This document shows positions 12,571-25,560 of a stretch of 64,000 nucleotides of DNA, piece after piece. Position 1 is the stretch's first letter. Each line of letters begins with the position of its first letter. The position numbers and the translations under genes were made by a program. The notes beneath the pieces were generated by a model. The model made no database searches. It saw only the letters and a list, made by a program, of their open reading frames with translations, and was not told where the DNA came from. This stretch comes from Brachypodius melanocephalos (taxonomy: Eukaryota > Chordata > Aves > Passeriformes > Pycnonotidae), in the NCBI GenBank assembly GCA_013398615.1, contig VZSR01003803.1, positions 10,642,955 through 10,706,954 on the forward strand. The letters run 5' to 3'.

Positions 12571-12618
12571 AAATGTACTATAGCGTGTACATCTAAATGT
12601 ACTATAGCATGTACAACT
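12571..12618 (+). repeat. 24-bp tandem duplication, two copies
   Basis: Units 12571-12594 and 12595-12618 both begin aaatgtactatagc and differ at two positions (g/a in the middle, t/a near the end). This is a simple local duplication and no function is implied. Confidence 0.92.
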
Positions 12619-15600
12619 ACATCCCAGATAAGCCCTCATCTCCCTGGAGAGAGATGATGGACTTTTGGGGCACAGTTCACACCGTCCTGAAGCAGAAATT
12701 TGATAATAGGTCAGCTGTATATCAAGGTATATATCTTACTCTCTTTTGAAAAGTCTGAGGCTGACCAGCTTGAAGACAGACATGAACACTTTAGAGCTCT
12801 AAAATTAGCTGAGACAAAGCCCACCCCGGGCACTTAATTTCTACAGGCTATACAAATCTCTCCATTATATGTGTTATGTTCACATTAACCATTGCTATTA
12901 ATTACTGTAGTTATATTAATATTAAAACTTCAGTGTGAAGCTAGCATAACAAAACTCCCTGTATCAAAACAATTCTGGGTTTCCAATCTTCATGTTTCAG
13001 CTAAACAAGAAATGATGCCCCTGGTTACCTATGATTTTTCTAAGCAAGGATGCCCTGATAAATTAGTAATTTTTGCCAAGAAGCAAATTTCATAATTAAT
13101 TAGGCTCTTTGGGAGTTTAAATTTTCCTTTGTGGATTTCTGCCAAAATAAAAAATCTCTGTATGAGCCATTGACTGAGCTTCATGAGTGTATTTTAGTAC
13201 ATCTTGAGATAAATACTGGAACTCCTCAGGAGGAACAGAATTTCAGGGGTGTTTCAACCTTTATCACACCTATTCTGACTAAATTATTTATATCATTGTT
13301 TCGAATTCCATTTTTAAAATAAACACTTCTCATCTGCTCTATGGAGATGGGTGTGTCCCTAAATTTCGCCTGACCTAGTGTTTTTGCTTTTGTTTCAGAG
13401 TTTTTTGTTGTGTTTTTTTTCATTTTTGGTTTTGGATTTTTGTTTTGGTTTGGCTTTTTAAATCTAAAGAACGGTGTTTAAATCTAGTCTATGTTTTTGC
13501 TTATTGTGTTCTTTATTGTACTGAACATCACAATATTCAAGTTTTTTCTCTGAACTGACTCTTTATATTCCTATGCCAGGGTCAAAATGATCTCAACTTC
13601 CTTTTTGGGGGGTGTTTTCTTGGTTTTTTTTCTTTGTTTTTTTTTTTTTGTGAGAAATTGTGGTATTAAACATAATGAAGACTGTAATGTGGTAGGCCCA
13701 AACTGATACTTTAGAAAATACAAAGCTGGCTAGAAATATCTGCAGGCATGGCACCGATGTGTGCTGAGAGTTTATTTGGGGTGGAGAGTCCAAAGCCTAG
13801 CCAAGAGGGAACGATTTCTGTTGTGCTGCTTCAGACCAATAATAAACAATCCTTTTTAATTGTGTTGCTCAGAGTGTCACTTTACCTTTGACACCACATG
13901 CTGCTTCATGCCTGGGCCATCCCTTTGCCACCCTTGAGGCACAGATACTGGGCTGCAGTCTGTAACAGGGCAAGACAGTTTTTTCTCGTTGTTTGCAACA
14001 GCATCATTCTGAGAGTAGAGGTGGGATCTAATTCATCTTGACAGTGCATTGCTAAACATGTCAAACAATATTTCCAAAATCTATAATGACATTAGGTTTG
14101 TTCCTAAACAGGCATTCACTACATATCAAATTTTATATCCATAAATATACCTATGCTATTTACTCCACTGTTGTCACAACAGAATCTTTTATATCAACAT
14201 TAATAGCTGAGTTTATGTGTAATTTGCTGCACTTCATGGTTCTGAAACACAAGACTTTGAAGTAAAAATGATAGATAATGCATACCTATTTTTCCTGTGC
14301 TGTCCTTTGGAAACATGCTTTCCTCTCTGCCCTTTCAACCCTACACACCTCGAACTACACTGCAGCAGATATGATGTCATATTTTTGTTAAACACTCTCT
14401 GAGATCCTTAAGCATAAAAGATGCTGTATTAAATTAAACATCACATCCAAAAATACTGAAAGAAATGAAGGTAAGGGTATTCTATTTTATCCTACGGTTT
14501 AAAAAAATAAATAAGATTCCATTTTCTTACTTGCTACATTTTCAATTGTAAATTTGGGACAATTAGTAAAAAATCAGGGTAAAATGTTATAACAAATAAG
14601 TCAACAACAATGGCTAGATATTTAACATTAGCTTAGTATATTGTAAAAGAATGTAACATTTAATTTCTTTCTAATATTTTTAACTGTGTCACAGAACCAT
14701 CCCAGGAAAAGTCAGATATATCTGAGTTATCCTGCATTTGGGACAAACTTTGCATATGTCTATAGAGAATTGGCACATTTATGATGGATGGCTTCTTCAC
14801 AAGCCAGAGCTCACAATATATTGATGCTTAATATGTTACCTATAAAATCAGTATAATGACAATTCATCAGGGAATTACAGGGATAAAACCACATAAGATT
14901 GCTATCCACAGTTAACAGCATGGATATGAAGTGCTCAAAATGAAAAATACAAGTGAAGGTACAGGCATGGAAGTGGTGAACTGAGATGGATACTTTCTTC
15001 TATCAATAAATAACAAGAAGTCTCCAGAGATGAATATTCTCTGCTACTGTCTGCTGGAAAGAGCAGAAAGTAGAATTTTCCATTCCTGGGCATATTTTCT
15101 CCCCTAGCAGCAATCAAATTACACTCTGAGAGGTCTTTAGAGGATATATAAAGTATAAACCAGCAGAGTAGAGGGTAATGAGAAGAAAAAGGGAAAAAAA
15201 AAAAGAAAAATAAAGAAAAAGAAGAAGAGAACTGTTCTGTTTGTGGGAACAAGTATATGCTTAATAAAGCCTCCTCAATGACCATCTCCACTGAGAACTT
15301 TGTAACCAACAGCCCCAGAGATGACCTTATAGTATAATGTTCTTCACTGATGTTGCAGAGCAGAGGAGGAAAACTGAATGGCCCTGGGAAGAGAAGAGAT
15401 ATATCCAAGAGAGCTGGAGTCATTGTAGTTGGATGAAATGATGGAAACCTATGACTCAGACTATCAATGCTTCACCTTAGGGCCTGAGATGACCCCACCT
15501 TTGTACTCCCATGCAAACACAGGTGTCTTTTTCTTGTGTGTTCCTGGGAGTGGAGCACAGTGCAAAGAAAAAAGAAATGTTTAGTGATGTTTGGGTGGAG

Positions 15601-16003
15601 TCAGAGGAATCCAGGGAACTGACTTAAAGGTTGGTACCGAGCAAGGAACATGAGCTGGAGAGGTTTATTTGTTGCTCATTTCTGTAAGCAATAGATGTGT
15701 TTTACAGATTTCCAGCAAAATTTTCCTGACTCACAGCATATTCCCTTCTTGTTTTGAATGCAGCCTTATTACCAATAATCAAGGAGGCTTTCCATTTAAA
15801 TTGTGTCTTCAGGATAGATTAAGCTTTTACATATGCCTGGATAGTGCCTCAGGCTAATGCTTTGTGTTAATTGGCAATAATTCTTTTGATCTATACAACA
15901 TGTGGAAAATCCCTATGATTTGCATGGCAGTAACATATCAGTGTTAAGATGGTCTGTACAGTATTTTTAAATTCATATTTACTTCTTAGCTTTGTCATGC
16001 TTT
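12619..16003. other. AT-rich DNA with low-complexity tracts, no gene supported
   Basis: Contains T/G-rich low-complexity stretches at about 13380-13460 and 13600-13652 and an A/G-rich tract at 15183-15230. The longest open frame in this part (14935-15423, minus, 162 codons) runs through the A/G tract, which gives it a run of phenylalanines. It shows no domain and is most likely fortuitous. Confidence 0.6.
15183..15230. repeat. A-rich / GAA-type low-complexity tract
   Basis: About 48 bases of A with scattered G (gaaaaaggg, then an A-run, then aagaagaagag). On the opposite strand it reads as T/C, removes stop codons in one frame, and creates the poly-phenylalanine in the 162-codon frame there. 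Confidence 0.9.
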
Positions 16004-16030
16004 TGTGTGTGTGTGTGTGTGTGTGTGCGT
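16004..16030. repeat. (TG)n microsatellite
   Basis: About twelve TG units followed by 'cgt'. Its length suggests a polymorphic dinucleotide repeat. Confidence 0.97.
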
Positions 16031-18529
16031 CTTATTCTGTATTTCCCTCTCTCCTTCCTCTTTCTGGGTTTTTTCTATTCCCCCTCATACATGATGTAAT
16101 AAGCTTCTAGCATGCAGATGCTTTCTGGCTTTCAGATGGTGTTTGTGTGCTAATTTTATTGCTGCCACCTTTATTTCCTACCAGAAATTTCAAAGCATAC
16201 ACTCATCTCACAGTGAAATATGGTAGAAACATCCATATTCCTGTATTCATTTGGTGTGGATTAAGATACCTTTAATTGCCAGATACTACTGGAAGGTTCA
16301 GTTCTCCTATGTGCAAATCTGTCTCCTCTCTATTTGACATCCCTTTCCTATCCCAGCATGCCTACCACAGCCAGCGCTGCAGTGATATGGCAGAAGACAG
16401 CTGGTGTGGGAAGAGTCTTCCAAAAAGCAGATTTTTAGTGTACAGTGTAAAAGACAAAAATTGACTCAACTAAATTTTTTGAGAAATTATGAAATCTGAG
16501 ATCTGAAAGTTGTGTTACTGAAATAACTTCCTTCATCTTCTTGCTGTCAAAAATGAGACCTGCTTTGAAGTGACAATGATTTTTGCTTTATCTGTTAAGC
16601 ACAACAGGAATATTTTGGGACTGCAACACAGCACAAGCCACGATAAATGACCTTGTGCAGCACACTTGCAAAGGCTGGCTCACACAGGAACTTAGACAAA
16701 CTTGAGATGATGTTGAAAGCATGTCATAAGCTGAGTTTTACTCAACTGGAGAGGAAAAGAAGTACCTAGTGCTGGTAGCATCCATCTTTCACTGCAATCA
16801 ATCTGTGCTCTTGAAAATTTTGCATGTTTGCATGTCTTTGTCTCTGATGAGCTAAAAGAGGCTTGACTCTTCTTGGAGTTGCATAGAAAACTCAACCAGC
16901 CAGCTCTTCTTTGCTTTATCCTTTCACTTCTTGTTGTATGGTGGTGCCACCAGCTGAAACAGACGGTAATAAAGACATCAGAGCTCACAGGTAAAGGACA
17001 GATAATTGCAGGTGTCCAAAAATCAAGCATTGGTCACAGACAGATGTAGCCAGGTAAATCATAACCATAAGATTCAGATTGTATGATGGTAAAATGCTAT
17101 TTACTTCAACTATTCTAAAAACAACATTTGAAACATTTCTCTAAGAAATAAATTAAATGTGAGAAATATGAATGTTATACTGGAGATATATACCCTATCC
17201 ACTTTATTCAGTGTTAAATGTACCCTTCAGATGCTGTGCATAAGCAATTTCCAGCTTTGGTTGTTTGGGCACATTAATATTTCATCCCACAGGCAAAAAA
17301 CATTGGCTGATTAGTGTTTATTAATGTATCTTTCCTGTGCCCATTAATCTAATATTTGCTTGGGTATACAGCACCTGTATTTTTATACAAAAATTCCTTT
17401 TTTGGTTAAACATTAAATATAAATCAAAACAAAGGTAATGGAAATGGGACATATATTAGGATATAACTCCTTCAGTGTTGAAAGACAACAGAACAACCAC
17501 TGAGATAATGCAGAAATTATTAGTGCCACCTATTGGCAGGCAATGCAAACTTTGCAAGCCATAAAGCAGAAAAATAATACAAAAATAGAATGCTAATTGG
17601 TTTCCAAAAGAGAAACTGCCTTTGAAAAAGAAAAAAAAAACAAAGTGGTGTTCTATATTTTTTTCGTTCCTGGCATTCTTGTATACTTTATCTTCCTCCA
17701 TGCAATCTGAAAAATATTTATAGCAGCAGTGACTTTTAAGTTGATAATGAAGATGGAAGTGAAAAACAACATTTTAAATTATGAATGCTACTAATTAAAG
17801 TGAGAAGCACTATTCTAAAGATTCTGACTTTATTCTAAAGATTTTTACTTCTTCATTCAGGAAGGAAAATGGAAAATAATATTCACATATCTAGCCAAAT
17901 AATATGGGGTAGAGAAGATGAAAAATAATCTATTCTTAGTCTTTTTTGAGAATATCACTGTTCATTGTAAAAACCCACTGAAATATTAATATTTTTGGTA
18001 CTTTTCAAAAGTTCTCAGATTACTACAGCTTTTTTTTATTATTATGGGCTAAGAACATTTTTAAAGAGACTTTTTAAAACAACCCAAATTTATAATGAAA
18101 GATATGACAGATATGAAAGTAACAAACATTTTAAGAGGAAACACAATAAGGTTTTGTGACCCTGTGCATTCAACACAGCCAAAGTGTAAGTATACTTATT
18201 TCTATGCTTAATATATAAAAGGAAATATTGCTTTGAAGTCAAGATAAATATGTGAAGAGGAGTACGAATGTAACATCTGTCAAGGTCAATCAATTTGTTG
18301 AACCCTATGATTCTTCTGCAGGTTTAGTAAGCACCTTCTCAATTACTCCTGCCCAGTCTTGAAGGAAAGTACAGAGCCTGAACCATACACTACTTCACAG
18401 AATCATTCCAATTTGACAGTGAACTACTGAGAAGTGATTTATCAGTAAAGTGATTCAAGTCTTTCTGTGCCCACTTTCTATAGTTTTGTTTGGAACAGAA
18501 TTTCTTGGCTTAAATATGAGAATATTATG
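16031..18529. other. No recognisable gene; one small tandem duplication inside
   Basis: AT-rich unique DNA. The 112-codon minus frame at 16692-17030 has no recognisable domain. The tandem duplication at 17811-17850 is listed separately. Confidence 0.6.
17811..17850 (+). repeat. 20-bp tandem duplication, two copies
   Basis: Two adjacent 20-base units, 17811-17830 and 17831-17850, both start tattctaaagatt and end actt, with two mismatches between them. Confidence 0.9.
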
Positions 18530-19650
18530 AGGCAGTGTTAAAAGCTATGTGTGACATCTGCTGCTTCTTTTCTATCCACAATTGCTCTCTCACAGAAGAA
18601 AATTAGATTATTCTGATACAATTTTGTTTTGACAAATCCATGTTGACAGTGACTAATTTCCTTGGGGTTTTTTTAGAAGCTTACAAATAGTTTGATTATT
18701 TGTTCTAGCATTCTTCCAGGAACTGAAGTTTATCTAATTTCCTAAAATTGTTTCACATTCTTTTCAAAGATCACTACTGCATTCATTCTTGATCATCACC
18801 TATTGTCTTTGACTTTTTAGAGCTACTTCTATCATCTTTGATGTTTCATCAGCTTATTCTTCAAGTATCACAGCATCACAGCTAATTGAAAATATCTAAC
18901 TTTGTAATAGGTATTTAACCTATTCCGTCACACTTAGAGTCATGGTCTTAAATTTTCCCTGTTGTTATTTATTGTTGTAATATTGAAATGCCTCTCATCC
19001 TTATAAATAAGAGCAATTCAGTATTAAAAAATGTGTCAATCCTCTCTAGAGTGGTTTTCTTTTTTTTTTTTTTTTAACTGCTATTTAGTTTGGTCTTATT
19101 TTTTTTAATGTGATGAAAGAAAAATTTTTATAATCAGCATGGTCTTGGAGACTGATGTCTATCGTGTGCCTTTATAATTTTTGATTCTGCAACATCACAC
19201 TTATGCAATTCTTCCCTACCCTAAGGAAGTGACCCAGCTTCACCTTTTCAGATGCTGCCTGAAAAGGTCAAAATTTAGCAAATCTTGTATTATCTGCTCT
19301 GCATTAGTTTGGATTTATGCCCTTAATAATGCTCCCTTAAGTAACTCCTAGGTTTCTTGAATTCCAATGTTTTACAAGAAAATTCTTGTTTACTGAAGCC
19401 TACCTTCCTGAAATCTGACACCTTTGTTTTGCTGTTCTTTCCTTTTCCTTTCCTATGTCTCATGAACTCTTAGTGCCTCGCTTTTCTCACTCACTCCTGC
19501 CTTTTACCCTTATGTTCTTGGCCAAGTCCTCCCTAGTCATTACAACAAGGAAAGGAGTCTCTCTTTCAGTCGAACTGTTTGCCATCTACACTTGTGACTG
19601 TCACCAGGTCATTGCAAGGACTTTGTGGCTAGTTCACATCTTTTTCCAAA
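18530..19650 (-). mobile_element. Ancient CR1-type LINE, ORF2 remnant (RT start and upstream linker)
   Basis: Read on the plus strand, the order of blocks follows the complement of an old reptile/bird CR1. The blocks are 'gctatgtgtgacatctgctg', 'gacaaatccatgttgac', 'gaagcttacaaatag', 'atttgttctagcattctt', 'ccaggaactgaagtt', 'aaatatctaac...tttaacctatt', 'ctgttgttatttattgttg', then far downstream 'tctcatgaactcttagtg', 'tctcactcactcctgcc' and 'ccaagtcctccctagtcatt'. Collinearity over about 1.1 kb makes chance unlikely, but no frame stays open and a T-run (19061-19075) interrupts it. It predates the younger CR1 copies near 37 and 46 kb. The outer limits are approximate. Confidence 0.68.
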
Positions 19651-22600
19651 GGAAGTACACAAAGCTAAAAAGCCTTGTTGTCCTCAAATCCTAACATCAG
19701 TATAATTATGCCATTTGATCACAACTTTTTAAAATATTTATAGCCTGTTATTTACCCTTCTCTTTTGACAATGCTCTTTTAAAAGTGATTTTTTAAAAAT
19801 TATTTTAGAGTCATATAAGTATAGCAAAAAGACAGCAACCTATCAGATAGAATTTGTAACACAGACAACATCTCCCAGCAATCAGACTTGGCTCAGCCAG
19901 CACTGGGATAACTCACTGAGAGCATTGAAAATATACATATCTCTCTAAACTCTGAGTCAGAAACACTTCCCAAAAGACTCTTCCCAAGCACTGCTCATTC
20001 CAACATTCTAGGTAGGATTTTTCAGTTTGCTGCAGTGAAAGTTGAGTTATTTACCTGATTATTTATAAGAAGATTATCTTTTTGTTCTTAGAATCACCTT
20101 TTCGAAAGTACAATTTTAAAAAATCATGGGTAGTAATTGCCAGAAAATAAAAAAGAGGACTCTCAAAGACTGTTCATATCAGTAAATATAACAAATTAGA
20201 TAAAAATCAATTGAATCTCTTCTCTAGTTATGTTTGTGAGATAGATATAGATTTCCATTTAATCAAAATTAATTCCCTACCTTTTAGCTGTTCTGCAGCT
20301 TAATAACTGTCTTGAAAGGGTTTTATTTCTTGCTGACTGAAGTCAGAGGGAATTTTGCTGCTAACTTCAATGGAGAAAGATTTCACCTGAAGCAGTTCAG
20401 TCTAATGATTTCTTAATAAAATACTGGAGATTAGTTTGAGCTTTATTACGTCAGACATCTGCATTCACATCTCTCTAGTCCAAGGAACTTCTATTTATAA
20501 AGTGGATACTACTGAAAGGCTGCTGATTATCAAGGTGATGGAATCTATACCAGAGCAGACCCTGTCCTTTTGAAGTATTTATGGGTGGAGTTCCACAGGC
20601 TTTGTGGTTTTGTGAGAGGGAATTTTCAGCTGTACATCTTTCACTGCTGCTGGCAGATATGATGTAGGGGTCTGAAATTCAGCAATCAGCTAATTGATTA
20701 CAGCCTCTGGCTCAGTGCTTGCCACAATATCTCTTTTTTGCCTCTCTGATTTTCACGGTATCACTGGCTTCTTTATTCTTTCCCTTCAGTACAGATATCT
20801 TGTGTTAGAACTAAACAAATGCTATAAACTAGAGAATGCAGGTCCTTCACTGCTTTGTTTTCTCTCTTGGCATTTCAGTAGAGAAGGAGACCCTTAGGTG
20901 CTGTTGAGTAGTAGCATTATTTTGTTAGGGAACTAACAGCCAGCCCAAGGGGACCTTTCAGAAGTCATTGCAATGTCATATGGCTCCCCAGTGACACTGG
21001 ACTGCATCACTTACCTCACACACAGCCATCTGATGCTACTGAATCTGAGAAACAGCCATAAACATTGCAGTTATGGTGACCATTATCCTTCTCCTGAGGG
21101 ATTTCACTCTTCCCTGAGAATCTCCAGAGAGACAGCAAACCAGCACTGCAGTACACCAGATAATGATTTCAGACACAGAGGTGGACAGGTAGGATGGGGG
21201 TGGATAAAAGTAATTCTCAACGGCTTATTTGTGGCATGGCATTTCATTTGGGTTGATAGAAGCACAATTCTCTGTGCTCCTCTGATCAGTGTTTCTTTGA
21301 TTAAAACAGTCTTCTTTGATTAGAAAAAACAATAAAAAAGTCCCCTGGCAAGTGGAACGCCACTGTGTTTCAGGGCAAACCACGGCACCTCAGGACTCAA
21401 CATCTTAAAGAGCAAATGTATTACCCTATTGTCTTTGTCTCTCTTGTGATTTTGGTTCTCTTTAAAAGACAATATAAAAAAATAATTTTCTTGGTTCCAA
21501 AACTGGTAAAGCTTTTGAGTACTATAAGATGCAGAAAATGGCACTGCGCCTGCCTTGTCCATATAAACTTTCCTCTCACTTCCCGTGTGGGATGATTTCA
21601 CACAGGAGACTGGATTTGACCTGGTGTGGAATATCATACATTTTTTTCTTGCTGCCAAGTTATTGACGAAAACATTGAATTTTTTCAGCATTACCTGTGC
21701 TGTGAGGCAGACTTAAGGCAACTTTTTTAAAAGATAACTCCATCGGGTAAACATTTTTGCTGAAAACCTTGAGCCATTTGCAGAAGATATTGTAGATTAA
21801 AGTATTATCAGGATTTTTTCAGACTACTGCAGTGAAGTGCCATTTCATTTTTGAGGAATGACGCATTAACGAATTAATCAGAAAATGTGCTAAAGTAATA
21901 GCCACAGCAAACCCAACTCTCCCACTTTAGTACGTACTGCTCTTTCTAAATGCTGAAATAACTTCTGCTTACATCTACAGAAGAAATCTCTAAGAGCACT
22001 CAATAAACTGTTAGTTTACCTTTAATACCTTAGCATTGAGACTGAATGTGTGGAATTTTATTAAAGAATACATTTTTCAGGTGGATGCAAGAATAATTTC
22101 TTTGTCATTACAACACAAAAGCTTTGTGAGCATGCAAATCCATGCATCTATTCCCACTGCCCAAACAAGAGAAAAAATCCCACATATTTGTTTTCTTGAA
22201 CATAATGTCTCTGGTGGTGATAGAAATACTATTTATAAGCAGAAGGGTTTGCATGACAATTTTATGGTTAAACACTGCTCACAGAAGTAAAATATAAGTT
22301 TCATAAAAAGCCACTTATCCTAGGAGCTTTATTAGAGTAACAATCAAAAAACTCTTTTTTTGTGATGAACACTGTATTTATGAAAGAAATTATTTAAGGA
22401 AAACTAATAAGATTGAGTCCATGACACAGAGAGATATGGTGGGACGAAGGCAAGTAGCAACACACAAAAGTCTCATAAACGTTGTCTCAAGGGGCTCTTT
22501 GGAAGCTTTTCTCTGTTTGATGGAAAGCAAATACTAAACCAGCTACAGGACAGAAGGTCAGCTCTAGTATGCAATACTCAATTCAGTGCAGGTAGCAAGT

Positions 22601-22879
22601 AAATCAGTCTGCTCCCTCAGTTCCAGGAATTCTCTCCAAAAATAAAGAGGTTTTACTGCTTAAAGAAGCATTCTGTTATTAATTGAGTGTTGAGAATTGT
22701 GTAGTACAGCACTAGCATGGCATCCCCTCAAAGCTTCCTCTAAACAGGGCTTTGTTGAGCTTTGCATTTATTTTCTAAGGAAGAACTAGATGGAGGTTGC
22801 TGGAAACATGCTCTTCATTTTCACCCTGGGCCGCAGAAGAGTCTGCTAATACAGACTCCTGAGTGATGGAGGTCCAAGG
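19651..22879. other. No gene supported; one weak repeat fossil inside
   Basis: AT-rich DNA. Overlapping open frames at 20973-21323 plus (116 codons) and 21320-21691 minus (123 codons) have no recognisable domain. A weak repeat-like patch at 20328-20392 is listed separately. Confidence 0.55.
20328..20392. repeat. Possible ancient amniote interspersed repeat
   Basis: The phrase order 'gactgaagtcagagggaattttgc', 'taacttcaatggagaaagatttcacc' resembles the 'attgacttcaatgggag...tttcacc' motif seen in old amniote repeats. The element name is uncertain, and 65 bases are too few to be firm. Confidence 0.3.
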
Positions 22880-23150
22880 GGAGCTTTGAGAGACCAGTGG
22901 CTAAGCTTAGATGGTTTAGATGTGCAGCAGCTTGTGGCCCACAGAGTGCCTGAGCTGCACGGAACTGCTGCTGAGCTGCTGCAGCGCTCAGCATCCCCAC
23001 AGGAACAGAGTTAAGCAGCAGATTAACTCCAGCCCTGTGCAGTTACAGAGCACCACAGGACTGGTGCCTGAAGATAAGCTCAGCGCTTGTGAAGCTTCCC
23101 TCACAGCAAACCCGGGGGACGCCACCAATGGGATGATGATAAAGGTGTAA
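22880..23150. other. GC-richer block of unknown origin
   Basis: This block stands out from its AT-rich surroundings by base composition, with cagcgctcagc, acccgggggacgccacc and several CTG/CAG-rich words. It is open on the plus strand at 22920-23150 and on the minus strand at 22988-23206. Neither product has a motif I recognise, and I saw no convincing acceptor/donor pair. It could be a degraded exon, a conserved regulatory element or an old transposon. I do not assign a function. Confidence 0.3.
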
Positions 23151-25044
23151 TATTCACGAATATCAACAAAAGCCTGATCTTTGTTTTCTTGCCAATTGTC
23201 TGACACAGGACAGAATTGTGAAAAGCTAATCAGAGAACTACTTAGGAAACTGGAATTTCACTCATGGACACTTTTGTGAGGAAACAGAAAAATCTTTTAT
23301 GTTCTCTCTGGTGGATACTTCACACCATTAAATGTACAACAAATTACTTCCTCACATCCCTTGACTGCCTTCCAGCTCAACCATGTTAAAACAGTAGAGT
23401 GCTAAAATCATTGTTAGGAGATGAAGTAGCATGGTCATGTTTTGAAGTGAATAAACATGTAATAGCGAAAGTGCTGCTTACCAACGTGAAACAAATTAGT
23501 TTTAAAAGGTAAGACATTGCTTCCTCCTTTCTTGTTTTTAATTTCATATTTCCCAAGGGCTAACAATAAAGGAAGTAGAGAAGTTTTCTATTTTTCTGTA
23601 ATGTCCACTTCAAAACCTGAAATTACATTTTAGTGAAATCTTTTTTCCCAAAGTAATATTATCTAGCAAATAGATTTTTTTTGTACCAAAGTATAATTTT
23701 GAAAGAACAAATCGTTGCTTCTTGTGTTTTGACTGAATGGACACTATGTGTACTTAAGAGCATTGCTCATATTGATTGACTATAAAAACTGACCAAAACA
23801 GAGACAGCAGAGAGAAGAAATCTTTTGAAGCCTTAGACAGGAGTGTACTTTGCTTAAATTATAATGAGCAGAATAGAAGGGTAATTGTCAGATGGTACTC
23901 TGTGGAAAATCTAGCTTTGGTCTGCAAGCAACAGGCTTATGTTCTTTTACATCCTTCTCTTGATCTACAGAAGGACCAGAGTATTCTGGATTTATGAGAG
24001 CAGTTCCTCAGTACTTTTCAAATTCTCTAAAGATTAAGGAGAAACTACTAGTATTTGTGAAAGATACAATTTCACAGTCAATCACATCTCTGGACTCACA
24101 CATCAATGACAGTCTTGGCAGAAATGCAGCATTGCAAGTTCCTGTTCAGAAAAATTAGAATATTATTAATGAAAAAAAAAATTCAGAATATATTTGTCTG
24201 GTTAGCCAAAACTTGTCTCGGTAATTGGTAAATTAAAAAGCCACAAAAATGTGACAGAATTTAAAACAGAAAAAAAAAATACTGTTGATTTAGAGATATT
24301 TGGAAATGTTAGTAAGGTATACATCTAAATCTTGATATTTTTCTCTATTTCATGGCTTACACTCAGAAAAGTATTTTCCTGAGCTGTTTTCAGACCAGTA
24401 CAGCCAAAAGTTCAGTTGAATGACAAATTTCAATTTCCATCTGGTCACTGGTGCCTCACAAGAAATAAATCTATGCTGCTGGCGTACTTTAAATAATGTT
24501 TGCCGAAGCAAGGATCAAGTAGTGTGTATGAACAGTTCCCTGAATACACCTGTAGGATGGGGGTTGCAATGGAAGCACATTGATAAGACACGTGTAGGAG
24601 AGGAGATCACACTGCTGCTGCACACGCTCATTCTCTCTGCCTCACAAGCATGCAAATAATTTTTGATCACAGAAACGTTAGTTGCAGAAGCTCTGAAAAG
24701 CTTCAGTTACCTTCATAAGCTCTGCAGGCAATATTTAGAAAAACAGAGGGATTTGTCAGTTCTATAGCCCAGGTGACTCCCCAAAACAGGCTCTATGCTA
24801 CCAGGTGACCTTCTTTCCTTGTCCTCTGCATTTCATTTAGCAGACAATGACAGGGGAGCACCTGGAACAACTATAGTCCAAGACCAGAAAAAGTGCTCTG
24901 AGAGGGAAAAACGGTGGACACCGGATGCTTAAGGAGGTTACAAATCTGAATGCTATAAGTATCTGATAATTACTGGTTTAAGGATTTCTTAAATCAGGCA
25001 TGACTTCAGATATTTCTATTCAACAGCCCCTGAGGGTTTGGTTT
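23151..25044. other. No recognisable gene or repeat
   Basis: AT-rich unique DNA with short A-runs near 24172-24182 and 24270-24280. Frames of 73-79 codons (23776-23997, 24420-24659) carry no recognisable motif. Confidence 0.6.
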
Positions 25045-25560
25045 TTTTAGTCTTCCTGTAAATTTGTCTGAATCCATTTCTACCTTTGTTCTTCATAATA
25101 TCCTGTGGCAATGAGTTCCACACTTTAATTGCAACCATGTTAAAAAAGTTCTTCACTTGTTTTAAACCTGCTGATTGAAAAATATCACTTGACAAATTCT
25201 TTCTCTCTTTGAGAGCTAATGAACGATCATCACTCTTGATTTTATAAACTTGTACCGTATCAGAGCTTTTCCAAATTGGAAGTCTTATTCTGTTTAATCT
25301 CCCTTAAAACCAGAGCTGTTCTGCACTGTTGCTCATCCTTGTCACATTCCTTCCTGCTTTTCTATTTCTGTCTAACACTTTTCAGATGAGATTATTAGAA
25401 TGCACTGTATTACTAAAAAATATAAATTTCTCAATGATTTATATGCTGCCTTAATGATGTTTTCTGTTTCATTCTACCTTCCTCCCCTAACAACTTTTAA
25501 TATCACATTTTGCCTTTCTGGGCTTACCAAGCGTTAAGCACTCTTCAAAGAACCCTGATT
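25045..25560 (-). mobile_element. Ancient CR1-type LINE, 3' part
   Basis: Read on the plus strand it follows the complement of an old CR1 3' region. The blocks are 'atcctgtggcaatgagttcc', 'aagttcttcacttgtttta', 'aacctgctgattg', 'gattttataaacttgtacc', 'attctgtttaatctccctt', 'cagatgagattattagaatg', and 'tttatatgctgccttaatga' followed by 'gttttctgtttcattc'. This spans the 3' UTR and the C-terminal end of the reverse transcriptase region. It is heavily decayed, with no open frame. The right limit is soft, and similarity may continue weakly to about 25820. It is the same family as, or close kin to, the copy at 31610-31930. Confidence 0.7.

Noticed and set aside
14935..15423. 162-codon minus-strand open frame as a candidate gene
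   Set aside because: It runs through an A/G low-complexity tract that removes stops and creates a poly-phenylalanine run; there is no domain or start/splice context.
16692..17030. 112-codon minus frame with Cys/His/Trp content
   Set aside because: No regular Cys/His spacing of a zinc finger, no domain recognised, and no splice or promoter context.
18395..18470. 'cacagaatcattcc' as a CR1 tail
   Set aside because: The short match is not continued by CR1 3' UTR text.
20973..21691. Convergent overlapping frames of 116 and 123 codons
   Set aside because: No recognised domain on either strand, and the length is compatible with chance.
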